Part shown: one piece after another, positions 6,702 through 12,732 of the stretch
Numbering within the stretch: position 1 is the stretch's first letter
Layout of the letters: each line of letters begins with the position of its first letter
NCBI GenBank assembly: GCA_002415335.1
Contig: DHXL01000013.1
Location: 1 to 13,298 of the forward strand
Length of the DNA: 13,298 nucleotides
DNA from: Oxalobacteraceae bacterium UBA5157
GTDB lineage: Bacteria > Pseudomonadota > Gammaproteobacteria > Burkholderiales > Burkholderiaceae_D
Direction: 5' to 3'
Notes under the pieces: generated by a model
Told to the model about the DNA's origin: nothing
Seen by the model: only the letters and a program-made list of their open reading frames with translations
Database searches by the model: none
Position numbers and translations under genes: made by a program

Positions 6702-7934
6702 ATGACCAGCCAACGCATCGCCGTCGTCGACAAACGGCCATTTTTCGAAAAGGCACTTTGCTTCGGCGTGCAGCACGATATCGTCAATGCGGCAAAATGC
6801 CAGGCCATCATCGCCGATGGCGCCAAGGGCACGTTGCAGGTCGCCGATCATTTCGGCACCAGCCATCTCTACTCGGATCTTGAAAACGCGCGCACACGCA
6901 TTGTCAACCTGGTGAGCCTTTATCTGGAAGATAGTTGCGGCGCGGACCTGGAGAAGGCCGCGTGCTCGCTGCGCGAAAATACCTTCCTGTTTCATTCGCG
7001 CAGCGGCAACGACATGCTGAAAAAGCTGCATGCCATGCCTGAATCCACAGTGTATGGTGACATGAAAGGCCAATCGCTAAAGGACTTTCAGAACGAACGG
7101 ACGTTGACGAACCCGTTTTCACTGGCCGCCTACCGGAAGGAACTCAAGCGACGGCAAGGCAATGCGGCAATCATCGCTGCAGCGCTCTGGCTTGCCGATG
7201 ACATGGGGATAGCGCGATCGTCACTCGAATTTGTCTCTGCTGAAGCCGTGATCCGCACTGCGATCCTGGTGCGATTCGGTGGCAATGAACAAGGTGCGAG
7301 CCGCAGCCAATTTGCGAAACTGGTCGAGGCTGTCAGATCGACGGTTCTGGCCAGCGGAAAGATGCGCATTCCCAAGACGGTGCTGGACGACGTACCGGAT
7401 GAGCACCGAGAGATCGTGGACCGGATCCGGCGCGAGATGGAAAAACAGGATGCGCCGTCGATGTTGAATCCCGCGATGGCGCTCGACGTTTTGATGAACA
7501 TCTTCGAGTCACGCTACTTCATGCGCGAAACCGGGCTGGAGGACCTCGACAGCTTCGATGCATTTGTGTCGAAGGAGTGGCATCAGGCGACCGGCGGCAA
7601 GGAAGATCCTTACTCCAGGTTGACGCTGTTCATGTGCCTTGCCGCAGGCGTGAAGCCAAAGACCACCGTGTCCGATGTGGAAGCTCGCGCGATGGTGCGC
7701 CGGGTCCGTAAGAACGGATTCGATAGCGACGCGGTCTGTGCGTTTATCATGCAGTCGGCGCCGTTTGAGATCAAGCAAGACTTGTTGGCGCTCTGGCGCG
7801 AAGAGTTCCTGCCGGAGGCGAGAGAGCGGCTGCTTGATGAATCGGACAAGACCTGCGCGCGGGCGATGCAGTTTCTGGACGAGAATTGCAACATTGGCAC
7901 CAAGGCAAGTAAAGCGAAAAAGCTCCGGAAATAG
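6702..7934 (+). CDS. Large unknown helical protein, last gene of the J-domain cluster
   Basis: The 410-residue protein is not one I can assign. It is soluble and helical by composition. A basic, glutamine-rich helix AYRKELKRRQGN (143-154) leads into a hydrophobic helix AAIIAAALWLADDMGI (155-170). A charged helix EHREIVDRIRREMEKQ (234-249) follows, and then WHQATGGKEDPYSRLTLFMCLAAG (293-316). The tail is strongly basic (KASKAKKLRK, 401-410), which could bind nucleic acid or acidic partners such as the acidic tail encoded two genes upstream. Six cysteines are scattered and form no CxxC pair. No Walker, nuclease or membrane motif was found. It follows the 234-residue protein gene after 32 bp and ends 70 bp before the convergent MAPEG gene. 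Its start lacks a strong ribosome binding site. Confidence 0.75.
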   Translation: MTSQRIAVVDKRPFFEKALCFGVQHDIVNAAKCQAIIADGAKGTLQVADHFGTSHLYSDLENARTRIVNLVSLYLEDSCGADLEKAACSLRENTFLFHSRSGNDMLKKLHAMPESTVYGDMKGQSLKDFQNERTLTNPFSLAAYRKELKRRQGNAAIIAAALWLADDMGIARSSLEFVSAEAVIRTAILVRFGGNEQGASRSQFAKLVEAVRSTVLASGKMRIPKTVLDDVPDEHREIVDRIRREMEKQDAPSMLNPAMALDVLMNIFESRYFMRETGLEDLDSFDAFVSKEWHQATGGKEDPYSRLTLFMCLAAGVKPKTTVSDVEARAMVRRVRKNGFDSDAVCAFIMQSAPFEIKQDLLALWREEFLPEARERLLDESDKTCARAMQFLDENCNIGTKASKAKKLRK

Positions 7935-8004
7935 AACGAATCAATCGAGCGGGCCGGACCTGGACAATGCGAGTCCGAGTCGGTGATGCTGCGCAAGCGA
8001 TGAG

Positions 8005-8538
8005 TCAGTGCTTGATGATCCGGGCCAGGAAGAGCAGCGCGGCGGATGCGCACAGCACCACGGTAGGATAAAACGTCAGGGCAAATCCAAAGGCCCGGCT
8101 GCCGGCGCCCGATGCATAGCCCCAGGCGAATGCCAAACGGCCGGCCAGGAAGAGCACCACTGCTGACGGCATAACGCCGAAGTAAGGCGGCGGCGAGACT
8201 GCAAGAAAGCCGATATAGGTCAACGACGCCAGAACCGTTTGCTCGAGCGTGTTCTGCAGAATTGCTTGCAGCAGGACGGCCCGTTCAGTGCCTCTGGTCA
8301 AACCGCTTCCGTCAATATCTTGCGCATTGAAAAAACGATGCCTGGCGAGCGCCGTAATGCAAATCATCAACGGCAAAGGGAATAGCACAAGCCAACGCAA
8401 TGCGTCTTGAGCGTTATGAAGCCGTGCTTCATTCGGCATATGGAACGCGGCAAAAAATAGAACGCAAAAAGTTACGGCTGCGGCACAGGACATACCAAAC
8501 AGGACAGTCTTTTGCTTGGCCGACGGTGAGATTGTCAT
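8005..8538 (-). CDS. MAPEG-family integral membrane protein
   Basis: The 177-residue protein has four hydrophobic segments (roughly residues 9-28, 43-60, 96-132 partly, and 145-173) and the features of MAPEG proteins (membrane-associated proteins in eicosanoid and glutathione metabolism). These are LQNTLEQTVLASLTYIG near 91-107, with the conserved N-x-x-E, and LAGRLAFAWGYASGAGSRAFGFALTFYP near the third and fourth helices. Bacterial members are inner-membrane proteins of mostly unknown function; some have glutathione transferase or peroxidase activity. The ATG at 8538 is chosen over a TTG at 8547; the ribosome binding site (AGGCG) is weak for either. It converges on the J-domain cluster. Confidence 0.8.
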   Translation of the reverse strand: MTISPSAKQKTVLFGMSCAAAVTFCVLFFAAFHMPNEARLHNAQDALRWLVLFPLPLMICITALARHRFFNAQDIDGSGLTRGTERAVLLQAILQNTLEQTVLASLTYIGFLAVSPPPYFGVMPSAVVLFLAGRLAFAWGYASGAGSRAFGFALTFYPTVVLCASAALLFLARIIKH

Positions 8539-8854
8539 GAAAGTCAAACGCCTGATTGTGCGGAACGGATGATTGGATGAGGCAACAATGACGCGCCGTC
8601 TCGGATGGCGCCGTTATGCACTATGCTGCCACGTAAAAATTGCCACGGCAACATCAAACTCGCGGCGTGGGAGCCTGCAGACGTGGGGCGTCGCCAGGCC
8701 ATCTCGGCGCGCGATATGCTGCGGATTTTTGTAGCCCCGGTGATTATTCGACGGCGAGCGGGCGGCCGAGGTTGGATTGTGTAGAATCAGGCGCGCGACT
8801 TTTCTCCCGAGCGGTTGCGCACATCGAAACGACGAATCGAAAGGCAATCAAATC
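8539..8854. other. Divergent gap without a gene, between the MAPEG and DUF4337 genes
   Basis: This 316-base stretch must hold promoters for both divergent genes. On the plus strand the best -10 match is TAGAAT at 8782-8787, 67 bases before the DUF4337 ATG, but no -35 stands at the right distance. On the minus strand only weak matches occur (TTGCCT with a poorly spaced CACAAT). A short inverted repeat TTGCC-AC-GGCAA lies at 8639-8650. Open frames here have no recognisable protein character. No repeat, RNA gene or mobile element was seen. Confidence 0.5.
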
Positions 8855-9457
8855 ATGGAAGTCAATCCGCTGGATACGGTAGAGACCGTCAGTGAGCAAT
8901 CGAGCGATCGCCGCACGGCGCGTCTCAACATGCTGGTCGCGATCACCGTTGCGATCCTCGCGACCTTCATGGGTATCTGTAAAGTCAAAGACGACAATAT
9001 CGTGCAAGGCATGCAGCAGGCGCAAGCCAACAAGCTGGATCACTGGAGCTTTTATCAGGCGCGCAACATCCGCGAAGAAATCGCCAAGGCCACGGTCGTT
9101 CAACTGCGCCTCGCGGCCGCAGGGAGGCCGGTGACCGAGCAGGCCAGCTATGCCGAAACAATTCGGAACTACGAGAAGCTGGCTGTCGAGCAAGGCAAGA
9201 AGAAGGATGAATTGAAGGCGCAGGCCGATCAGGATCAAAAGGAATACGATGCCGCGAATTTCCACGACGATCAATTTGACCTGTCCGACGCGTTGCTGGC
9301 GATCGCCATTGCCTTGCTGGCGGTGACTGCATTGACGCAGCAGCGCTGGCTGTATGTGGGCGCGCTGATTCCGACCGGCTTCGGTGTACTGATGGGATTG
9401 TCCGGCTTATTGGGATGGACGGTCCATCCGAATGGATTAATACGACTCTTGTCTTGA
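8855..9457 (+). CDS. DUF4337 family membrane protein
   Basis: This 200-residue protein has the DUF4337 layout: a first membrane helix (about 25-41, LNMLVAITVAILATFMGI), then a soluble helical region of about 100 residues rich in Lys, Gln, Glu and Ala, and two closing membrane helices (about 145-161 and 166-189). The soluble part carries the family's KLDHWSFYQARNIREEIAK block near 60-78, ASYAETIRNYEKLA near 97-110, and an ending like QAEEYDAANFHDDQFDLSDA before the second helix. Function is unknown; the soluble part is expected to be a coiled coil on one side of the inner membrane. The ATG at 8855 is used because an upstream in-frame ATG would add a basic, unlike stretch and sit close to the -10 candidate. 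AAAGG lies upstream. Confidence 0.88.
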   Translation: MEVNPLDTVETVSEQSSDRRTARLNMLVAITVAILATFMGICKVKDDNIVQGMQQAQANKLDHWSFYQARNIREEIAKATVVQLRLAAAGRPVTEQASYAETIRNYEKLAVEQGKKKDELKAQADQDQKEYDAANFHDDQFDLSDALLAIAIALLAVTALTQQRWLYVGALIPTGFGVLMGLSGLLGWTVHPNGLIRLLS

Positions 9458-9539
9458 GCCGTCCGCGCCAACCACGGCAACTGGTAGACTGACGCCTATC
9501 CAACCATTCGCGCCATTCCACCTTCTAAATTCTTCAGCC

Positions 9540-10007
9540 ATGGAAATCCAACTCGGTGACGTCGGGCACATCATTCAATTGGCCATTGCGCCGGTATTCT
9601 TGCTGACCGGCGTCGGCACCAATCTAATGGTCCTGACCAACCGCCTGGCGCGCATCATCGACCGCTCGAGGGTTGTGGAAGAGCGTCTGCAAGCCACTGG
9701 AGAGGCGGATCCGCCTCAGCGCGGCCCTGAACTGACGACGCTCTATAGCAGGGCTCACCTGATCAATCGCGCGATCACCTTGAGCACCTCGTGCGGCCTG
9801 CTGGTATGTCTGGTCATCGCGACGCTTTTTCTTGGCGATGCACTCGATCTCAACCTTGGCAAGCCAATCGCCTTGCTGTTCGTGCTGGCGATGGTGGCCT
9901 TGATCGGCAGCTTCATCTACTTGCTGCGCGAGATATTTATTGCCACCAGCACGTTCTACCTGCACCGGATCGTTACGCAGACCAAGGAGCCGCCCGTCCC
10001 CTTATAG
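9540..10007 (+). CDS. DUF2721 family membrane protein
   Basis: The 155-residue protein matches the DUF2721 pattern. A first helix IIQLAIAPVFLLTGVGTNLMVLTNRLARIIDRSR (about 10-44) carries the typical N-R-x-x-R-I-I-D-R ending, followed by a cytoplasmic helix with VVEERLQ. Two more membrane helices lie near 78-98 and 107-129, and a LLREIFIATSTFYLH segment follows. Function is unknown. It lies 82 bp after the DUF4337 gene on the same strand and may be co-transcribed. No strong ribosome binding site precedes the ATG. The protein is intact and of usual family length. Confidence 0.9.
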   Translation: MEIQLGDVGHIIQLAIAPVFLLTGVGTNLMVLTNRLARIIDRSRVVEERLQATGEADPPQRGPELTTLYSRAHLINRAITLSTSCGLLVCLVIATLFLGDALDLNLGKPIALLFVLAMVALIGSFIYLLREIFIATSTFYLHRIVTQTKEPPVPL

Positions 10008-10075
10008 GGTTCGGAACGGCATTGCGTGTGGCTCTTTATGGTGCTGACCGAATGTGAGAAACAAGAAAATCACAC

Positions 10076-10104
10076 TTGAATTTGCGCGTAAATCCCGTTA
10101 CGTT
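10076..10104 (+). promoter_or_regulatory. Possible promoter of the small zinc-ribbon gene
   Basis: TTGAAT (10076-10081) and TACGTT (10099-10104) are 17 bp apart. The -35 is good and the -10 is poor. They lie 36 bp before the ATG at 10140, a sensible distance, and the 132-bp gap before the gene allows separate expression. Confidence 0.3.
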
Positions 10105-10139
10105 ATTTCGGGTCGGGGTAATAAGGCGGAGGTGGCAGC

Positions 10140-10427
10140 ATGAAGCATATGAAGACAGTACTGATTTTGGAGCACGAAGAAAAAGTGTTTGAAAAGTTGT
10201 CCTGCGACCTATGCGGTGCGGAGTCGAACGGCGACGAGAACTGGGCCAAGGGGAACTTCGAACACGCGACGACGATGATCCAACTGGAGGAGCGAGAATC
10301 CTACCCGGATGGTGGGCACTCCAAGCAGTCGGCATTTCACATCTGTCAAGATTGCTTCAAGAACAAGCTTCAACCGTGGATGGAAAAGCAGGGTGCAAAG
10401 GCGACCGTCAGCGAAGCCGACTGGTAG
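10140..10427 (+). CDS. Small four-cysteine, probably zinc-binding protein
   Basis: The 95-residue cytosolic protein has two CxxC pairs, C22-D-L-C25 and C69-Q-D-C72, about 45 residues apart, the geometry of a zinc-ribbon or treble-clef site. Between them lie a stretch with NWAKGNF and the sequence YPDGGHSKQSAFHICQDC. I recall small bacterial proteins with the same plan (a CxxC near the start, a glycine-rich turn, then xxCxxC and a helix), but none with a defined function. GGAGG stands 7 bases before the ATG. Zinc binding is inference from the cysteine spacing. It could bind another metal or serve as an adaptor. Confidence 0.72.
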   Translation: MKHMKTVLILEHEEKVFEKLSCDLCGAESNGDENWAKGNFEHATTMIQLEERESYPDGGHSKQSAFHICQDCFKNKLQPWMEKQGAKATVSEADW

Positions 10428-10541
10428 CGCGGGTGCTGACAGTTTTTACATCCGGATCGATTTTCCCTCGGGTATACTTGTCGCCTTGCATCATTGATTT
10501 TCTGCCGTCGCTGGTGGTCGAGCCGAAAACTGAATCGCCAT

Positions 10542-10688
10542 TCGGTCGCAGTCGGGGTCGAGACGCAGCAGGACTGGAACTTCATGAAGAAGCTCGGTTG
10601 TACCTACGCGCAAGGTTATTACATCGCCAAGCCGATGGAAGCCGCCACGTTGCCAATGTGGATGGACGAATGGACGCATTTCTTTTAG
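10542..10688 (+). pseudogene. C-terminal remnant of an EAL-domain (cyclic-di-GMP phosphodiesterase) gene
   Basis: This frame ends with SVAVGVETQQDWNFM, then KKLGCTYAQGYYIAKPM and LPMWMDEWTHFF before a TAG. It matches the last 45 or so residues of EAL domains, where A-E-G-V-E-T-x-x-Q, then G-C-x-x-x-Q-G-Y and a K-P or R-P follow one another. The catalytic E of AEGVET has become Val in GVET's lead-in (AVGVET), and everything upstream (the EAL motif itself and about 200 residues) is missing. No homologous sequence is visible upstream in any frame, so the 5' part was deleted. The only in-frame start is a TTG at 10494 that would add unrelated residues. It is very unlikely to be functional. Confidence 0.8.
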
Positions 10689-10716
10689 ACAGAGATCGCA
10701 GCGATGCAGGGGTTTC

Positions 10717-10746
10717 TTGCTCCGGAGCAGATCTTGCGGATATACT
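10717..10746 (+). promoter_or_regulatory. Sigma-70 promoter of the SOS-type small gene
   Basis: TTGCTC (10717-10722) and TATACT (10741-10746) are 18 bp apart and point at the ATG at 10785. The -10 element overlaps the first bases of the LexA box, so bound repressor would block RNA polymerase. Confidence 0.6.
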
Positions 10747-10760
10747 GTACATCCATACAG
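10745..10760 (+). promoter_or_regulatory. LexA box (SOS operator)
   Basis: CTGT (10745-10748), 8 bases, ACAG (10757-10760) is the full CTGT-N8-ACAG LexA signature. The flanks TA before and TT after also agree with the gamma/betaproteobacterial consensus (TACTGT...ACAGTA). It overlaps a -10 element and lies 24 bases before the ATG at 10785. The only gene it can control is the plus-strand small gene, since the nearest minus-strand gene ends, rather than starts, downstream. Confidence 0.85.
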
Positions 10761-10784
10761 TTAATCCGCGAAGGGCGTACCCCC

Positions 10785-11090
10785 ATGAAACAGCTCATGA
10801 ACAAGCAGTATCAGCCTCAGCAAGCCGTGCCGCTGCGGCTGGTAGCGCCGGTATCGGCGGATCGCAAGGCACCGGTGACGCGTTTCGGCGATGCCATCGA
10901 CGTGCGCAATCGCGGCGCACTCAAGATGGGTCGTTTTGCCGGTAGCCAGGCCGCGACGCAGGATACGCCGGCAGTGGTTCGCCTCTGGACCGAACAGCAA
11001 TGCCGCGAGTTGTCCGCCCATCAGGCGCGAGCACTGGCCGCCCAGTTGCTGGCCGCCGCGCTATTGGCCGACATGCAAAACAGCCACTAG
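10785..11090 (+). CDS. Small orphan protein under predicted LexA (SOS) control
   Basis: The 101-residue product belongs to no family I recognise. The ATG at 10785 is chosen because AAGGG lies 9 bases upstream and because any earlier start (such as 10704) would place the promoter and LexA box inside the coding region. The N-terminal half is basic and Pro/Gln-rich, probably flexible. Residues 63-97 look like an amphipathic helix pair (VVRLWTEQQCRELSAHQARALAAQLLAAALLADM) with a single Cys at 73. There is no signal peptide and no convincing membrane helix. LexA-controlled small proteins elsewhere halt division (SulA type), modulate repair, or are toxins (TisB type); which applies here cannot be told. 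Its stop codon overlaps that of the convergent methyltransferase gene. Confidence 0.75.
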   Translation: MKQLMNKQYQPQQAVPLRLVAPVSADRKAPVTRFGDAIDVRNRGALKMGRFAGSQAATQDTPAVVRLWTEQQCRELSAHQARALAAQLLAAALLADMQNSH

Positions 11091-11965
11091 GATTTGTTCG
11101 CCTCGGCGCTGGCCGGATCACACGAAAACCGCTGGCCCATTTCTTCCAGTCCGAGCGTATGCAGCACTTCGCCGAGACGCTCGGCCGCGCGCCGGCGCGG
11201 CAGATCCTTGTAGCTGGCGATGATGAGTTCATTTTTCATCGAGTGCTCCCATCCGACCAGCTCGGTTACCGTGACTTGGTAGCCGTGCGCTTCCAGTTCG
11301 AGGCAGCGCAGCACGTTGGTGACCTGGCTGCCGAATTCGCGTGTGTGTAGCGGATGGCGCCAGAGTTCGGTCAGCGCATTCCTGGCGAGCGCTTTGCCTT
11401 TGTTCTTCCTGAGAACAGCGGCAACTTCCGCTTGGCAGCAGGGCACCAGAACGATGAATCTGGCCTTTTTTTCTAACGCGAAATGTATCGCGTCGTCGGT
11501 CGCGGTGTTACATGCATGCAGTGCGGTCACGATGTCGATCTTTTCGGGCAGGCGATCGGACAGTGTCGATTCGGCCACGGACAGATTCAGGAAGGACATG
11601 CCGGGAAAATTCAGCCTGGCAGCGAGGTCGCGTGATTTTGCAACCAGTTCATCGCGCGTTTCGATGCCGTAGATGTGCGATGCGTCGTTGCGTTCCTTGA
11701 AAAACAAGTCGTACAGGATGAAGCCCAGATAGGACTTGCCGGCACCGTGATCGACCAGTTGAATGTTGGGGTGGGCTTGCTGGACTTCTTTCAGCAGCGG
11801 CTCGATAAATTGATACAGGTGGTACACCTGTTTGAGTTTGCGCCGGCTGTCCTGGTTCATCGTGCCGTCGCGCGTCAGAATGTGCAGTTCCTTCAGCAGT
11901 TCGAGCGATTGGCCCGGCCTTATTTCATGCATGTCGTTCATCGATCGCGCTTCCAAAATCGTCAT
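11087..11965 (-). CDS. SAM-dependent methyltransferase, Methyltransf_32 type
   Basis: The 292-residue protein has a class I methyltransferase core with the pattern of Pfam Methyltransf_32 (the GSTCD/METTL25-like group). Motif I is LVDHGAGKSYLGF at 70-82, followed by YGIETR at 99-104. TALHACNTATDDAI at 147-160 takes the place of the usual motif IV region, VPCCQAEV at 174-181 is the hallmark Cys pair, and EHSMKNELI is at 240-248. An N-terminal helical part (about 1-65) precedes it. Members are thought to methylate RNA or protein, but the substrate is not settled. The ATG at 11965 overlaps the stop of the upstream gene as ATGA; an in-frame ATG at 11941 is possible. The 3' end overlaps the stop of the convergent SOS-type gene. 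Confidence 0.85.
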   Translation of the reverse strand: MTILEARSMNDMHEIRPGQSLELLKELHILTRDGTMNQDSRRKLKQVYHLYQFIEPLLKEVQQAHPNIQLVDHGAGKSYLGFILYDLFFKERNDASHIYGIETRDELVAKSRDLAARLNFPGMSFLNLSVAESTLSDRLPEKIDIVTALHACNTATDDAIHFALEKKARFIVLVPCCQAEVAAVLRKNKGKALARNALTELWRHPLHTREFGSQVTNVLRCLELEAHGYQVTVTELVGWEHSMKNELIIASYKDLPRRRAAERLGEVLHTLGLEEMGQRFSCDPASAEANKS

Positions 11966-12528
11966 TCTGTTTTTTCATCCTTGCCCAGTTGGGTTGTCGC
12001 CGCTTGCTGGAATGTTTCCCACGGAAGCTCGGTCACTTCGAACTTAGGCAGATCCCGATAGTTCACCAATCCTTCATTGATATAGTCGTCGGTAAGATTC
12101 GCTGCCTTGTTTTCATCCTCGGCAACGCTCGGATTACTGCTGCCGGCGGCGCCGGCAGTCGACGCTTCCCGCGTCGCTTCCTTGATTGGAAAGCGCCAAT
12201 AGACATTGGCGAGCTCCAATCCGCACGTCTTGTGCACTTGCTCGCGCAAGGTCATCTCGATGATATGTGATAGGCGGAACCGTTTCATCGGTTCGGACTC
12301 GATAAGGGCGATGAAGCGCCCGGTTCCTGGTACGACCACGCAAGCGACCGATACCGCGACGCCGCTCTTGCGAAAATATTCAGTGAGCGTAATCGAGATC
12401 GCGTGGATATGGCGGCGCTCGCGGCGAGTCCTGAGTTTGCCGATGGCGATATAGGCCAGAGCCGCCAGCAGGAGCATAGCGACGAGGGCCAGCAGAACCA
12501 GGTCGGCCGTGTCAGTTTCTAAGCGCAT
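11962..12528 (-). CDS. Membrane-anchored protein of unknown function, coupled to the methyltransferase gene
   Basis: No family recognised. The 188-residue protein begins with one membrane helix at about 9-30 (LVLLALVAMLLLAALAYIAI), followed by a basic stop-transfer KLRTRRERRH, so the rest should lie in the cytoplasm. Residues 40-118 form a compact alpha/beta-looking domain (SITLTEYFRKSGVAVSVACVVV, FIALIESEP, then FRLSHIIEMTLREQVHKTCG). A linker rich in Ala and Ser and an acidic C-terminal segment follow, with NYRDLPKFEVTELPWETF near 156-173. The ATG has GGGAG upstream, and a good promoter lies 38 bp before it. The ATGA overlap with the methyltransferase gene implies coupled translation. Confidence 0.75.
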   Translation of the reverse strand: MRLETDTADLVLLALVAMLLLAALAYIAIGKLRTRRERRHIHAISITLTEYFRKSGVAVSVACVVVPGTGRFIALIESEPMKRFRLSHIIEMTLREQVHKTCGLELANVYWRFPIKEATREASTAGAAGSSNPSVAEDENKAANLTDDYINEGLVNYRDLPKFEVTELPWETFQQAATTQLGKDEKTE

Positions 12529-12565
12529 TCTTGTTTAGCTCCCACTCAGCGTTGTCTATTCGCGA

Positions 12566-12594
12566 AAAATACAGGCATCTTGATAAACAGTAAA
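12566..12594 (-). promoter_or_regulatory. Sigma-70-like promoter of the membrane protein/methyltransferase pair
   Basis: On the minus strand TTTACT (12594-12589) and TATTTT (12571-12566) are exactly 17 bp apart, each matching four of six consensus bases, in an AT-rich island that stands out from the GC-rich surroundings. Transcription would begin near 12559, about 30 bases before the ATG at 12528. Confidence 0.55.
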
Positions 12595-12609
12595 GTTTTT
12601 TGATTTTGA

Positions 12610-12622
12610 ACGATTCAATCGT
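12610..12622. promoter_or_regulatory. 13-bp palindrome upstream of the membrane protein promoter
   Basis: ACGATT-C-AATCGT is a perfect dyad centred about 57 bp upstream of the predicted start of transcription, just outside the -35. That is where class I activators commonly bind. The binding protein is unknown and the site could be fortuitous. Confidence 0.3.
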
Positions 12623-12732
12623 GCAAACAAAACGATATCGCAGTCAAGCCTCCAACAGTCGGCGTTGTACTGCGTCTATCTTAACGGCAAAATTGCATGG
12701 ATTTGTACATCCGGCCGCGCGCCGAGCAAAGT

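Larger units (their letters stand above)
10428..10784 (+). other. Gap without an intact gene: EAL remnant and SOS promoter
   Basis: This 357-base stretch holds the C-terminal remnant of an EAL-domain gene (about 10542-10688) and the LexA-overlapped promoter (10717-10760). The first 100 bases contain a TATACT at 10473-10478 without a spaced -35; it may be left over from the lost gene. No RNA gene or transposon end was seen at the break. Confidence 0.6.

Noticed and set aside
5050..7934. Reading the J-domain cluster as a phage-defence island or mobile element
   Set aside because: No integrase, transposase, nuclease, tRNA junction or shift in base composition was seen; it looks like native chromosome.
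10211..10945. A 244-codon plus-strand frame overlapping the zinc-ribbon gene, the EAL remnant and the SOS gene
   Set aside because: It runs across three better-supported features in another frame, has no family motif, and would contain the LexA-controlled promoter.
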